Assembly (NCBI GenBank): GCA_963576475.1 | Contig: OY754977.1 | Location: 12,156,354 to 12,220,353, forward strand | Direction: 5' to 3' | Source: Molanna angustata | Taxonomy: Eukaryota; Arthropoda; Insecta; Trichoptera; Molannidae | DNA: 64,000 nucleotides | Shown here: in pieces, positions 37,764 to 51,800 of the stretch | How the letters are laid out: every line of letters starts with the position of its first letter | Numbering within the stretch: position 1 is the stretch's first letter | Translations under genes and position numbers: made by a program | Notes under the pieces: model-generated | The model's database searches: none | What the model was told of the DNA's origin: nothing | What the model saw: only the letters and a program-made list of their open reading frames with translations

Positions 37764-37809
37764 TACCATCACTGCATTACCCCGATTTGTGGGAAATGCA
37801 GTGATGGTA
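37764..37809. repeat. 46-nt hairpin, 19-bp stem
   Basis: TACCATCACTGCATTACCC and GGGAAATGCAGTGATGGTA pair over 19 positions with one mismatch, around an 8-nt loop (CGATTTGT). The stem has mixed base composition, unlike the AT-rich palindromes common here, so chance is less likely. It is shorter than a typical animal pre-miRNA. Confidence 0.85.
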
Positions 37810-37814
37810 TGAAT

Positions 37815-38440
37815 GAATTAATTATTTATTGCAAAACAATCGTTAAACGTCTTCAAATCAACGACAAATAACATAAATTATTAAAAATCATAAAACATTG
37901 ACTTAGGTATGTACATAAAAATGACATCCAAGTGAGTATATGCATAGACAGCCAACTGATGAATAAAATGTTAGGTAATATTTGAGTATTTTGTATCAGT
38001 GAAGATATCAGAATGTATTAAAATAATAGGATGAAGTCTGAAAGTTCTTCTTGAAAAAATACACAAATATCATCTATTGACAAATCCTATATGGTCTAGA
38101 AAAATAAAAGCATTGTAATTTACTCTCAATTTTGATAACAAATTTTAAGTTACGTAAATAAAAAAAACAATATTTTAAGACGCGCGCTCTTACTTTCCAT
38201 TTCTTAACCTACATACTTCCCATTTATTTCCCTATTCTTGTAGTTAGTCATATCTCCTCTCCTTTTTTCCCTTCCCTCCCATAGTGTTGTAACAGGTCTT
38301 ATCTATGATTTGTTTAATTTTCATCGATGTACATATTTATATATATTCTTCTTACTTTATTGTGTTTAAATGTAATATGTTTATGGTTTTATATATATTT
38401 TCTTTTTTTGTACATGTACCATTTTGTCTCATAACTGTCA
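37815..38440 (+). other. Intron DNA without recognisable genes
   Basis: AT-rich, leading into the retroelement 3' end at 38441; part of it may be the degenerate body of that element. Confidence 0.35.
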
Positions 38441-38547
38441 CAGATGGTTGTCTGGAAGAAATTGCCTAATGGCAATAAGTCCGCCATTTTTACTAGCTAT
38501 TAAGTAATGTACAATAAAGTGTTTAAATAAATAAAATAAATAAATAT
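38441..38547 (+). mobile_element. Truncated retroelement 3' end, copy 2
   Basis: GATGGTTGTCTGGAAGAAAT, then TGCCTAATGGCAATAAGTCC, an ACAATAAAG signal-like sequence and a TAAATAAA tail. It corresponds to the copies at 4028-4135 (minus) and 61741-61850. Confidence 0.75.
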
Positions 38548-38998
38548 TTAGATAGCCGTTAAAACATTCATATTCTATAAAAATCCTTATTACCCACGAA
38601 TTTTTGAAGTGTTCGCCACGATTAACTTTAAAATTCACAAAAAGAAAAAATATAGCGATAATAGGCAGAGCGTGTTTTGGATCGACAAATTTGATATTGC
38701 ACGGAATTGCAGAACCACGAAGGAATTAAAAAAAAAGGTCGATTTTATTTTATACCTACCAACTATCTAGGGTCACTTTGCAGAATAATACATACATGTA
38801 CCTTATCATGCGATGGTTCTATTAGGGAGAGCAAATACACACAGAATTTCCTTTTTTGAAAACACACATAGGTAGGTACCATTACGCCATTTCCCCATTG
38901 AACTCAGCAGAAAGAACCGAATACTATAAAATCCTTTTGTGACACATTTTATTTGATTCGTTTATCCTCATTAACTGCCTAATTCTTTAATATCATCA

Positions 38999-39125
38999 TA
39001 ATGTCATTCCCTCTTTCTCATCCAGTTATGAACATAAACCACCACTGAGACCTCCACAGCTACGTATCCTGGACAGACCGCGTCCAACCCACTTCAGCCA
39101 CTCGTCTTATGTCATCAGACCGGAC
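38999..39125 (-). pseudogene. Decayed LINE ORF2 tail
   Basis: The minus strand reads SDDMRRVAEVGWTRSVQDT, stop, LWRS, matching the DDIRRVAGxxWxRxAQDRxxWRSLxEAY ending common to one class of insect LINE ORF2. Only the last ~40 codons are recognisable, with stops. Confidence 0.6.
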
Positions 39126-39129
39126 CAAC

Positions 39130-42100
39130 TTGCCCGAGTTCTTTCAACACTTCTCCTGACGGTGCTAGGTAGTCATTCTAGCACTTTTTTCTTCCATCGG
39201 ACGTTTGTGGTTCAAAAATGATTAAATTGTTATCTTTTTATATTTTTTTGTTGGCAGTTGGCTTGACTGCATTTATAAAACTTATTTATTCTGAATAATA
39301 CGAGAGCACGCAAGATGAAGTGTTTAAGCGAGGCAAAACATTTTATATGGCGTTGTATTCTCTCTGCCCTCCTCAATAGTAACATAGTTTTATCGTAGTA
39401 TGTGATTTTTCACAAAAAAATCTACCTTCCAGAGTTTGTCTGACCCAAATTCCATCTATGTAAAGCCAGGTGGTCTCTTAGTTTTATTTTTCAATATATG
39501 CTCTCAAGCAGATTGTCTTCCCATTAAACCAGACTTCCCATGGAATTTATTTAGAATCGTCTTGTACAACGGTGAATTTCATCGCAACCCTACTGTGATT
39601 TTTTACCCGAGTCACGTTCCTACCCTCGGCAAATAAAAAGGTAGATTACCCCTTCTCAAACTCGAGTTCGCGATTTACAGTGAGAAAATGCTTTATAAAA
39701 GGACTGAATTGTTTCAAAAATTAAGAAAGGTAAGGTTATACTCAAATAACAATACCGACGTATAATATTTTTTATTTTCAAGTGTTTGATAAAAAAAAAA
39801 CAACAATGTAATTTTTTAAAGCAAATGCATAGATTACTTCTGTATAAATCGATAAAATACTAGGATTTGAACAGTTTCTTCTCTTCCAAATTTTGCTAAA
39901 ACTATCAATATATATGCCTGAGCATACAAACCGAGTCGAGATTGCAATAAAAAGTTTCACAATTCCATAATATAGCAAAACGGTTTGTCTGAGGAAATAT
40001 AAAATTGTGTATCTATGCATTTGGCAAATTTATAATTTCAGAGGTTATTGCATATACCCAATTGTAAAAGAACCACCGAAAAGAGGTACGTTGCGAGCAT
40101 TTTTCAAAACTTGATTTACCATCTTGGTTCATATCACTCTTTGGTCTGTACAGAGAGAACCTTATAAGTTCCATTGAAACTGGTATTTAAACCTTTTGTA
40201 ATAATTATTTTGAAATCAGTCATTTATATACGTTACCTTTATTATTTATAAAGAACGTTGAAAAAAACTTGTCCTGGTTTGTTTGTTTGTTGATTCGCTG
40301 ACAGGTTAATCAGAAGAAAACATTAAGACAGAACGATGGTAGATTACCTTTCAGAATTAATCTTTCTTAAGTATGCTTCTTGACTGTTCTTTCCGCAGGA
40401 AACTCCGTTAGTAATATTTTTTTGTTTGTCTCGAAACACAACGATGTTTTTGTATTTTTTGTGTATTTTGAAACACGTGTTGGTGAATTATTAAGTATTA
40501 TTTCAAAGAATGAATATGTTCTTGTGCTCGCTGTGTTTATAATGTATATTCTCAAAAAATCCTAAGCTATGCAAATACTTGCGAGGGTTTGATCCCGTGT
40601 CAATTTCTTTACACTCATGAATAATTTGTCTGATTCATTCTATGTATTGTTTTATTTTCAAAATGCTCAAAATAACACGAATGTAAGTACTTTGAAAAGA
40701 CCTACATCAAGCAGTGGGGAGATGGGTGTAGGAAGAAGACTGTTTTATTCATTTAGATACGTTTAGTACAGTGTACTAACTGAGTGGTTTCATGAATCTT
40801 TTATTATATAGATCATAAGACATCACGTAAATATCTGTTTCATTCAGTTTAATATACCGTAGTGAAAGAATCATAATGTGGTATTGTTGCGTTTGAATGG
40901 TTTTAGTAATATATTCAGTCCTGAATTCTTCCTTGTGTGTACATAACTAGATTCGTCTGCAGCTATGTCAAACAAATGTTGGTCTATTTGCAGACTACCT
41001 GCCCTCGGTTCCTGTGAATCCAATATTAAAAAGGTGCAAGAAGAGGTGGGAAGAAACATATCTCGCCTGTTGTTGTTATTTCCACCTTTTCTCGTCATTC
41101 CTTGAGGCTATTTTACCTGTTTTCCTATCCAGGTAGAGATGCATCGTCCGATGTTTCTGACAATAACTTAAACCTTTTCAATGAATCCCATTTGAAGTAA
41201 AAACTAGCAGTCAGCTGCTGGCTGGCGCTATATTGGTAGTTGTTTGTATTGGTTCAACTGTACAGGCCTAGATCTTTAGCACTATTCCAACACTCTTGTG
41301 ATAATTGCCTTTGATACCTGAGATTTTCTCTGGATTGTAAAACGTCCTCTTTATATGTATTATTATTGCTTCTAGGAAGTCGACGATAGTTTTTATCCGT
41401 AAGTTGGTTGTACTTATCTTACCTACTTAGAAGCTGCTTGACAACTTTTCCTCTTATTACGAAACCTTCGTTTTTTTTTAATTTTATAACGTTCAATGTC
41501 TTACAATTAAGTAAGGATTGTAAAAAAATATTTCACTCTTGGTTGTTTAATAATTGTTTTAATGTAACAACTCAAGTTCGTGTGGATTGACACTAATAAT
41601 TTGTTATTTTTTTAATTCATGAGTATCGTGTGAAATTAGTATTTGAATAAGTTTTTTTTGTTGGCGCCATAATACAGTATTGAGGATATCCTGTTTGTTC
41701 CCTTAATAGTGACATTCCCACAGAAGGGAGGAACTAAATCAACACAGATGCGATAAAAAATCCAGGTATAAATGTCGCGATTAGTGATGGACGTATTTAA
41801 TGTCTCAATAAGAAGGGATTTAACATAAAGGATACTCGATAAATAAAATACTATAAAAAATATGATGTATTCTTGTTCTCATGTATACCGTCTAATAGCT
41901 TAACGTGATCACGTAGGAGATCAAAGGTGATAGATTCCATTGTTCTTTTTGCATATATTTTTGTTGGTTTTCAGAACGCCATTTCAATGACGAATAAACG
42001 GCATATCACGCGATTTTTTTTCTCGTCTAGTCCACAGCTGAGAGATATGACCTTGTTTCTTGTTGCCATGTCTGCTATTCAACTCGTAGACCAGATGTTG

Positions 42101-42425
42101 TATTTGGAGGGATAATATGATAGGGAATGAATGAGTTTTTTTTATCAATTCTTAAGGTACAAAGAAGATCGAGCGAAGTACACAGGTACATATAAGATTG
42201 ACGTGACAAGGATTGAAGAGTAGAATGTAATATACAATTTAACGAATTGATATAAACATACACAAAAATTAATTTCATTTAAATGTTTAATCATTCAAAT
42301 AAACACGTTTGTAAATAAAAATAAACAAATACGTATATGGATAGTTACGTATCACATTTGAATCGTTGACATCATGTTGTGACACTAAAATATATTTAGT
42401 TAAATATGAACTCAGAGCATCGCCT
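39130..42425 (+). other. Intron DNA without recognisable genes
   Basis: AT-rich with short frames only. A 75-codon minus frame at 40871-41098 has no recognisable domain. A GGTTTGATCCC word near 40588 resembles a B box but has no matching A box. Confidence 0.4.
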
Positions 42426-42429
42426 GGCC

Positions 42430-42900
42430 ACCCAATGGTTTGGCGAAGGTTTGATGTATTATGTTATTCTTTCCATCTAGGGCCAGACAAAGGCTGAGGG
42501 CATAGGACACGCAGGCTGTTCGCTCATTAGGCAGTCAATGAAAGTCGATAGTTGTCGCACGGATCGGTATTTCGAGGATATCGGGTATCCAACGTTGGCG
42601 AAGATCGGAAGTTTTCTACTTATAAAATCTCGACAAAATCGAATAAACTTCGTAAAAAGGGAAACCTTTCGGGACACGCATAGACTGAATGATTAGCATC
42701 CCTTTCACGTCGGATCGCAAGACTGAGTTGTGAACACCGGGAACGACATCTCTTGTGACATCTATTGATCGCGACGAGGTGAGGTAAGGTTAAGGGAATG
42801 GGTCGGGGTTGTTGGTGCATCAGACTGCAGCGACGTCTGAGATGCGGGTCCTCTGCTCGTCATCCGATACCCGACAAGAGCAGATGGCGGATGCCAGCAT
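42430..42900. other. GC-richer island, unidentified
   Basis: Balanced composition with several overlapping frames on both strands (66-114 codons), none with a known domain. It could be a repeat of unknown type or a regulatory island. Confidence 0.35.
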
Positions 42901-43559
42901 CATCGAGCATGAGTGCACCATTGTTCCAAATCTCGTTTTTCGTTGGACGTCCTACATATAAACTTCTTATTTTCTTTCAGCTGCATTATCTACGATATAA
43001 TGACGTTCTTTTTTTTTGCTTGTCGGGCAAATTTTCTATAAGAACTCACGATATATTATGCGGGTTAAATCGTACGATGTTTCAAGTATTTCTTCATCTT
43101 CCTTCTGCCATCTCTCCACTGCTGGATGCAGGTCTCTTCTAAGTACTTACACTTTTTGTATTATTTGATGAACTTTAACCATGAACTCGACTTTTAAGTA
43201 TGAACCTGATTTTTTTTTCGTAAGATAAGGTTATTTATATATACCATTGATTCAGAAATAAATAAAAAGTATATTTTTTATTGGATTAATGCATATTGCT
43301 CTAGTTTTTAGATTAAGGTGGGTGAAGGATTTCGAACGTGTCAGAAGATATGGATTTCGTCACATTTATAGCCATACGTGGGAGCTCATTGAGGTCATGT
43401 TCTACCGCGTTGGGTAGAGATTTTTGCATCTTTTCTTACGAGATGTAAGATGCAAGTATTATTACCGATATCTTAAATCCTGTTTGATATAAATATCTTC
43501 GCATCTCGCGCTTATTGTTCCGCATTTTCAGAGCAAATATTAATTTAAAGAGAAAATAG

Positions 43560-43920
43560 CAATTGTCGGTTCGGACAACAATTCGGACGAGTGTCGGTCA
43601 ATTCGTTCGCTAATTAATTTTGGCGATCGGTTCGCTGGTCTTTTTTAATCGTCACCTTCCGGCGTGACAGGTGTTATCTGTGTTCTGGCCATACCTGAGG
43701 ATTGCCATCGCCATCGGTCCGACTTCGTTGGCCAAATAAAACTATCTATGAAATTAACGTAGACTGTCGACTCCTAATTGCTCCGGCTCGTATTTTTGCG
43801 GGCAAATTCAAATGTCAGCCTGACGTAATACGGGGTCATAATTCTCGTTACTCCTCGTGGAGTTTGATCGAACATTCGTATTGTCAGTTCATTGTCCTAG
43901 CGTTTGTATTTTGACAGGTC
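43560..43920. promoter_or_regulatory. CpG-richer block in the intron, candidate regulatory element
   Basis: About 360 bp with frequent CpG and low A/T (TCGGTTCGGACAACAATTCG, GTCACCTTCCGGCGTGACAG), set in AT-rich intron. TGACAGGT occurs at about 43666 and 43914, a sequence type bound by TALE homeodomain proteins. It has no transposon hallmark. An enhancer or an alternative promoter of mex-3 is inferred, not shown. Confidence 0.3.
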
Positions 43921-43924
43921 CGCG

Positions 43925-46327
43925 TGAGTTTGTTAACAAAAATGAATTCTAAATATCCTGCTGGTTTAGCATGAGAAAAAAAGCTTATCGAGATCTTATA
44001 GCAGCGATAATGAATAATGTTAAATTCTTATTGTCCGGTAGACGTATTATATTAGCGAGTATGGACATTACAAGCGGCGAACTCGAATCACCTCTGATAT
44101 AATTCAAGGCTAATCTCGAATATAATTTTCTGAATAATTGTTCGACGTTGGCCTGTTGTGTAGATTATCTGAAGGCTAATGGAATACACATGTAATATTC
44201 TGTCGTCTTTCAGGTGGACTCACGTACTTATAATACTCTGACAGTTCGCTTTCAACACGTTTCTTTTTGACATCAATAGAAATGTTGAGACACCTTTGCT
44301 ATACTAATGAAAAAATGCCACGTGTTCAATTGACTATCTGAAAATTTAATTGATTCTTGTCTTTGTCTGTTAAATCACGAGTTACTACTTCATTAATTAA
44401 TTTAAAAATAGTATTTTTGAAATTCAGGTTTCAATATTTCGACCTCATTAAAAAACAGGTACTTACTGCAATTTTATAGTCAATCTCATTTCGCTGATAA
44501 TATCGAATTTCGATGGTATTCATTGCTCTGTAATGTGAATTTCACAGGTGATTTTTCTAATTGGGTCTAACCAAAATCAGGATCCATAGCGTAGGCGGGT
44601 TCCCTCAACTTATTGATTAATACGAGCAGCTTTTGAGTTATTCGCAAACAAACATTATTATATAATCATATCGGTGCCAAGGTTGCGATTCCTTCAAAAT
44701 AAGCTTACTTCTGTGGTTTGAGATATCAGATTGTTGTAGTTGACATTTCTTATCAATTCTTTCATTACATTGTCCTATTAGCAAAGTCTCGATGAAGTAT
44801 ACAGGATCGTTATCGGCTTCGGCAGGTGATGGGAAGGAAATGAAGGAACCAGTGCAAGAGGGTACAACTTGCTCAGTGCGTTTCTCGTGGTATTACATTT
44901 CCCAGCTCAATCGTGTTATGCCTCTGTATATATTTTTTTAAAATCTGCTTGTTCGGTCACTGAGGCTTGCTCAGCCGGTTTTTTTTCTTTGTATATCGTT
45001 CATTTTGTTGCCACCGCAAATACTTGTTAATAAATACTTATAGACGGCTTGTTATAAATATCATTCAGCCAAATAAGAATCAGAAAATTCAAAACCTATA
45101 TTTTTGTGTGAATATAAAATGTTGAATACAATAATAAAACAATACAATGTTTAAAACTATTTTTATGCTCCATACTACCCCAGGTAGAGATTTCCTTTTC
45201 TAGGTTATAAGCCAATATATTATGTACAAATTATAGATATTTATAGTTAATATGATTGTTTTTTTGGGATTTAGGAGAGCTTTTTTTCAATTTTTGCTAA
45301 TCAATAGTTATTAAATGCGATCGGTTTCGAAGCGACTGCTTTTTAGTCAGTATGGATGACAACAGAGATTTGTAATACTAAACATGTGTAAAAATTAGCC
45401 TTAAAAATATAAATAAAATCCATAAGAGAATTTAACATGCCTAAATCAATAATAGTTAGAGCATTTAAAAATAATATAAAACGTTTCAAAGTCAACGGAT
45501 AGGTACTACAAGATCGCTTGTTTGATAAGCCAGGGTTTCGTTGGCCGTATCGTGTTCTAAAACGTATAATCATTGACAATAAATTTCCAAAAAATGAACT
45601 ACAAAACGTAACTCGCCGACAAGGTTGATCCCTCGTGTCGGCAGATGGTCCCGAAATCAACTTTTGGCGGCAGACTACTTTTTGTTGGTGAACCTGAACA
45701 GCCTGTTGGTGTGTGTTTAGTTCTTTCTCTTTGGGCGAGACAGGATCGTGGTACCTTCGGGCGAATATTCCAGAGCATCGGTGCGTCTAGAACAGGCACT
45801 TAACTCTACCCAGAATACTAGCAAACCAACACATGAAAACTTCGAGAATCGTCTTGAATTGAATAAAAAAATACGCAATGAGCGTCTTATTTACGATAGT
45901 TTTATTTATTTTATTAATTTAATAAAATATTTGATACTTATTTCAAAATAACAGCAATGATTTTTAGATAGAGGGAATTGGTGTATGCAGAAAACATGTC
46001 TTTATTAACTACATATTTGTATAAATTGAGTCGACGTAACTGTTCTCAAGTTATTCCAAAGTCTGATTGCACTTCAGAAATAAGGGGTGTGAAATTCAGT
46101 AGTGTATGGGAATGATATTTTCAGATGATCGAAGAGACAGGGCGTGATTTGACAGAAAAAAACCCTAATAAATACTTCGTTTTTTGCGAAGTTTTAAGAA
46201 CTGCTTATTGAACAAAAGTTAAAAAGTAAAAATTAAAAAAAAAAAGTAAAGTTAAAAAGTTATAAATGAAGTATCGTAAAGTAATAGGTATATTATTGTT
46301 AATAGGTATATAATATATATTATATTC
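43925..46327 (+). other. Intron DNA without recognisable genes
   Basis: AT-rich except for a more balanced patch at about 45540-45800 that is open on the minus strand (RSCLAQRERTKHTPTGCSGS) but not identifiable. Confidence 0.4.
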
Positions 46328-46331
46328 TTAA

Positions 46332-47016
46332 AGGGGGGGACTGCTGCCAACGTACCTATTTTTTCAATTTGAATTTGCGTCATTACTACAAAACGAATCA
46401 TTTTGAAAAAAATAACCTAGTTATTTTGGATATTAATAAATAAAAATATACCTTATTTTTTTAATTATGTTCTGTATATATTCTTGTAGGAAAATAATAA
46501 GCATACCCCAATTTTTGACATTTATCTTAAATTTCTAAAAAACTATAAGGTATAGAGCATTATATTTTTTTATAAATTAAAGAAGATCAAAATATCTGGA
46601 AAAATACGATGTAACGTTGCATTAATGCATCAGGTTAAGTTAATTAACCAAAAAAACTTATATTTCGCAATGGCGCTGAATGGAAAATAAAGGTTTTTTA
46701 GGTTTATTTTCTAAACCTGAAGCATTAATGCAACGTCACATCGTATTTTTCTAGATATTTTTGTCTTCTTTAATTAAAAAAAAAATATGTTGAACTACGC
46801 CTTATATTTTATTAAAAATATAAGATAAACGTTGAAAATCGGGGTATGCCATTATTTTTCTACAAGAATTTATACAGAACATTATCAAAAAGTAAAGATA
46901 CATTTTTCTTTATGAATACCCAAACTATCTAAATTATTTTTTTTCAAAACGATTTGATAAGAAATAATGATGTTATATCAAATTGAAAAATAGGTACGTT
47001 GGCAGCAGTCCCCTCC
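46332..47016. mobile_element. 685-bp foldback element flanked by TTAA
   Basis: The whole element is a near-palindrome. The left arm (46332-about 46646) starts GGGGGGGACTGCTGCCAACG, and the reverse complement of the right arm starts GGAGGGGACTGCTGCCAACG. The arms stay alignable for about 310 bp (for example GTTCTGTATA, TTCTTGTAG, AAAATACGATGT, GTTGCATTAATGC) around a loop of about 50 nt. Both ends are flanked by TTAA (46328-46331 and 47017-47020), the target of piggyBac-type insertion, though the terminal bases are not the usual piggyBac CCC. It has no coding capacity: a hairpin MITE. Transcribed within the mex-3 intron it would form a long double-stranded RNA. Confidence 0.88.
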
Positions 47017-47583
47017 TTAACATTTACATGCGACTTTTCCAGAAGTGGGTAACTTAACTACGAATTATATTAAATTCCTCAGGACATCTTTAGAATATTT
47101 TGTTGGTGGTATTAGCAGTTTGGGAGAATATAAAATTAAATCAAGATCATGATTTGTTAAGACCATTACCATATTATTACGTTAGATATTAACTGGTATG
47201 TATGTGACATGGTTAGCAAAACATCTGCCAATAGCTTTCAAGAAGTTGAAAAAAACTAATTTATAATTTACCAAACACATGTTGATACAGGTTTGATTTA
47301 CACTGATTTTTCGATTATAATATTAAACTGTTTTGATTCTGTTTATCGATAAGTTCATTGAAACCTACTTATTGAGTAAGTTTATGTTTCTCCGATGATG
47401 ATTATTATCTTTTCATTATGTTTACTTATAAATTGGTAGTTTGGTACCAAGCATCTGCTTTTATGAAGCTTTTTTTAAATACAATAATTTGATAATATGC
47501 TTCTTCTTGTTCCCATGTAGTACATATTATTTTATTTTTCATTTTTATGAATGGTTCAAAACAGGATATTTGTTACATACTTT

Positions 47584-47843
<260 letters not shown>

Positions 47844-48459
47844 TTTCGCGTCTTAATAGAATGTTTACATCCAATAGGATTGATTTATGATGACATGTGA
47901 TTCTATTTTTACTATAGTTTTATAAATATTATGTCAATTTTAAATCAATTTATTACACCCAAAGAATGTAAAAAAAATATATAATATCTATTAAATAACA
48001 ATGGTCTTATTATTTTTAAATTGGCAATTTTATAATGTCTTTCTTTTGTTGTTTCAGGTATGTCTGAAGTTACGATCATCATTTGAGATGTTTAATCATT
48101 GTAATGAGTAAGTAGATGATGACTCTAATACATTTGATTAAGTAATGATTATCTTTATCAGAAGAAGCAGCAAACGTTGATCATCATCAATACTTCAAAT
48201 GACGCTTACGTTAACCGTCATCGGGGCAAAGTATCTGGAGAACATAATAATCGAGGAGGTGTTCTGTGTAATCTCGTTGTTGGTTAATAAATATTTCCCT
48301 CGCTCTTTCGCGCCGTGTTATGTTGTGACCGCCACAGCATAACGCAACCGGCCAGCGTCGAAAACAAAGACTTGCCCGCATTTTATAGTGTGCCCAGCTC
48401 TCGAGTACCTACATACTTCTTTGGTCTCATGGCCATCGAGGCAGACGACCATGCAAATA

Positions 48460-48800
48460 TATATTATTTTCTTCGAATTCCGTCAGCAATATCAATAAGG
48501 AATCGAGAGTGGAACCTTTTGTCCGCAACATATTCAACGCCGAGTTCTTTGGTGCGGTTTGATGGTATGATCTTCTCAGAAACACACCGTCGTTTCTTTG
48601 TAACGATTAATTTATAACCTATAACTTTATTATCGACCGAAAATATTTTCCTTGAAGTAGTAATGATCATTACAAATTTATCCAATATTCAGCGATCCCA
48701 TGATATACGAGAAGTGCCGTTTTGTTGATTTTAATTTCCATTCCGTCAAAATTTAAGGCCTTATTAACATCACTAAAAAGGATGCCTGGAGACTATGCAT
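48460..48800 (-). pseudogene. Possible decayed reverse-transcriptase fragment
   Basis: The minus strand reads PGILFSDVNKALNFDGMEIK then INKTALL. Further down comes ELGVEYVADKRFHSRF, then LIDIADGIRRK. GMEIKINKT resembles the GLxINxxKT segment after the YxDD box, and xLGVxxxxDxxFxxxIxxRIxxG resembles the next conserved block of LINE reverse transcriptases. Frames are broken and the YxDD motif itself was not seen. Confidence 0.35.
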
Positions 48801-48804
48801 AATT

Positions 48805-51800
48805 TAATCAAGAGCCCTTAGATTTATCATCTTTTTACAAAATGCTTCAATAGGGATGATGCAGGAATATATTTTCCTATGAGAAACAGGGAAATCAGAC
48901 ACCCTTAGGGTTTACAACCTGTCGCTGGGTAGTTAATGTGACCACTTTTATGGTTACAGTAGTGTTTCTGTTACACAAGTCATTATTGAATAGTGCTAGA
49001 AATATTATTTACCTATACTAGTGTTTTAGGAGAGTATGTTGTTGGTAACATATCGTTTTCTTTTGTATTCTGATAGATGGAATTCGCGACCGGATGCCCA
49101 TGTTGAAATTAAAATGCCTATTTAGATCTAGTCATATCATTAGCTAGGTATGTACATGAACTTGAATCAAATCTTGTTCTCATAACATCCTTAGTTTCTG
49201 ATTACGTCATAATATAAAATATTACATATGTATATAATATTGATCATCGTTGGTGGCATAAAAAATAACATGAGCTTAACTAACATCGTTCGCCAATCGG
49301 TGATAAATGAAATTGAAATATAATCTAAATATTTGGAATTCGTGTTAAAATTTTTAATTTTGTCAATAAGTCGGCTTACCACGATCGCAGTTTCAGTGTA
49401 AACGGGCTATAAAAGTTGACTAAATTGCCCCCTGACATAAGTGGACCTCAGAGTATTGATACATTCAGTATATTACTTGACTAATAATTCGTTATTATCA
49501 TTATTATATTTAAAACATCGTTTTTCACAATATAGTTCTGCAAAGTATCGTTCATAAAGTATCTCCAAAATAAACATTGAACGAAGAATTGCTTCTGATG
49601 TCCTGTTGAACGCAGATTTTTTTCAAGGAATTATTTATTACGACCGAGGCAAGCTAGTGAATTCTACGAATATAAGTATTGAAAATATTATTTTGGAATA
49701 TTTTTTTACTTGATTGAATAAAAGCATCGGTGTGTCCAGTAAATATTTAATTGAAATCATCATTAATTACTATTCAAAATTAAACTATTCAAAATTCAAT
49801 TTTGTACGATTTAAAGAAAAAGAAAGACACAATGGAATTAAGAAATAAATATACTATGATAGCAACAATACTTGGTTTAATAATATTTAGTATATTATAG
49901 CTACGAAATAAAATGTAATTGAATATCGTTTCCCTATAGACTATTCACGAGATAACCATAGTCGTGACACTTTAGTAATAAATATTTATAGTTGATGTAA
50001 TAAAACCAATTTTAAATGTATTTTCGATACAAATTCGTCCAAACATTTTTGTATATTTACTAAACGACGTTGTATCATAATATGTAAAATTATCTAAGTA
50101 TACGTTTTTCGTGTCATGGAACTTGAATGTTTATTAATGAAACTTTACACGGAATCAAATCTTCTACAACATGTTCAAATTCCTTGTAAATAAATTAGTG
50201 AGGTCTTTAGATTGATGATGAAACACGAGTGATTATGTATGAAATATGGTGTTAGTACATCAGCCTGATGGCGAAAATATGTCCTTTTTTGACATTTCTA
50301 CATCTTACGTTCGAAGAAACATTTATCTTGTCATTTTTTAAAACTAGTTTTTGTTTATCCTTTCTCAAATGCCGCTTTGGACCCACCAGCAATATCTGCT
50401 AAGGTCAAGCCTTTGTGTGGTATCGGAAAAAGAAACAAAAAAGATGCAAAAAAGGTGTCCTATTTATTAGGATACGAGCCACTTAATTATTCCGTCACAG
50501 TTTTGTTATTTTTATTATCTAAACACCGGTTTAGTTTTGCAAATTAATATTGCATTAGGAAATATCATCACGTCATAAATATAAGACCGTGTATTTGTTA
50601 AGCTTCTCGTTCTTTATGAATAATGCTTTGTTTTCATTACGACTTAGGGTAAAAACGTGGGAACTACATCGAGTCTAGGGTCATCTGTTTTTTATCATAT
50701 CGACTATTTGTTTTTATTTATTTATTATTATTACTATTTCAATAATTAAACTGTTGTTTTATGTCAGCTCCCTAGTAAATTCTGGATATTAAAAGTATCA
50801 ATAAATCTAATTCAAATAGGAATGCAGCTCTCTTTGGGGATGATGTAAAATAAATATATTTGCATGGTTAATTGGTAATAAAATAATCTATGGGTTGACT
50901 GATAGTGATTTCATGGTGTCACTTGATGTTTACGCAGAATTATTATCATTCACACCATCGCATGCCAAATGAAGCGCACCTGATGTTTGACTACAGAAAT
51001 CTCGAATAATTCCAGAGACCATTTATGGAGACGTCACTGAAACTGGTTTACGAGGGATCGGCCGCTGATATATCCAGAAATGCAACCTCGCTGAATTGCG
51101 ATCGTTTGAATTGATTCGAAAACAATTCATACCTTGGTTACCTACACTTCAACGAGAACTTACTCTTTTGGATTTTCATGTAAAAAGTACGTAAATTTTT
51201 AGGTGTACTCGTTGCTGTATTATCCAAGTTCATTTTTCAAAAATTCATCTCAGAATTGATCGACATTGATGGAATATTATTTTATAGACGTCACATTCTA
51301 AAAAAATACTTTTTGGCGACTTGATAAAGTGGGCAGTTCATTGAAAAAACAAAACAAAATTTAAAATGAATATCTGAACTTAAAAAAAAGTCGAAGATTG
51401 CAACATTTCCCCATATTTTGTAATGTCTCTGTGTATGAAATCGTTCCCAATGAGTTGATTTGGTATCGAAAATCTTGATCATACCAAAGTCATTAATTTT
51501 ATTTAATCTACAGTTGTGTGTGGATTATGGTTGTATTCGTAGAATTATAATAAAAAATACATCGGCGAAGCTTTAAAACTATAATCGAAACACTTTCCGA
51601 CAGTGTCGGTACATCATTCAATTTTTGATTACTGATATTTAGTGGCCATGCTTTCACATCATGCAGACATTGCTTCAGATATTTATGTAATTTATGGTTT
51701 TAAAGTATCCATGCCTTGACCACGCAATTCGTCGGGCCTGGGTGACGATATTTTGCCAATATAACTTTCAAGGCTTACTACCTCGCATCTTGGATTCTCT

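Noticed and set aside
40580..40610. B-box-like GGTTTGATCCC as a SINE or tRNA
   Set aside because: No A box, no cloverleaf and no similarity to the SINE body around it.
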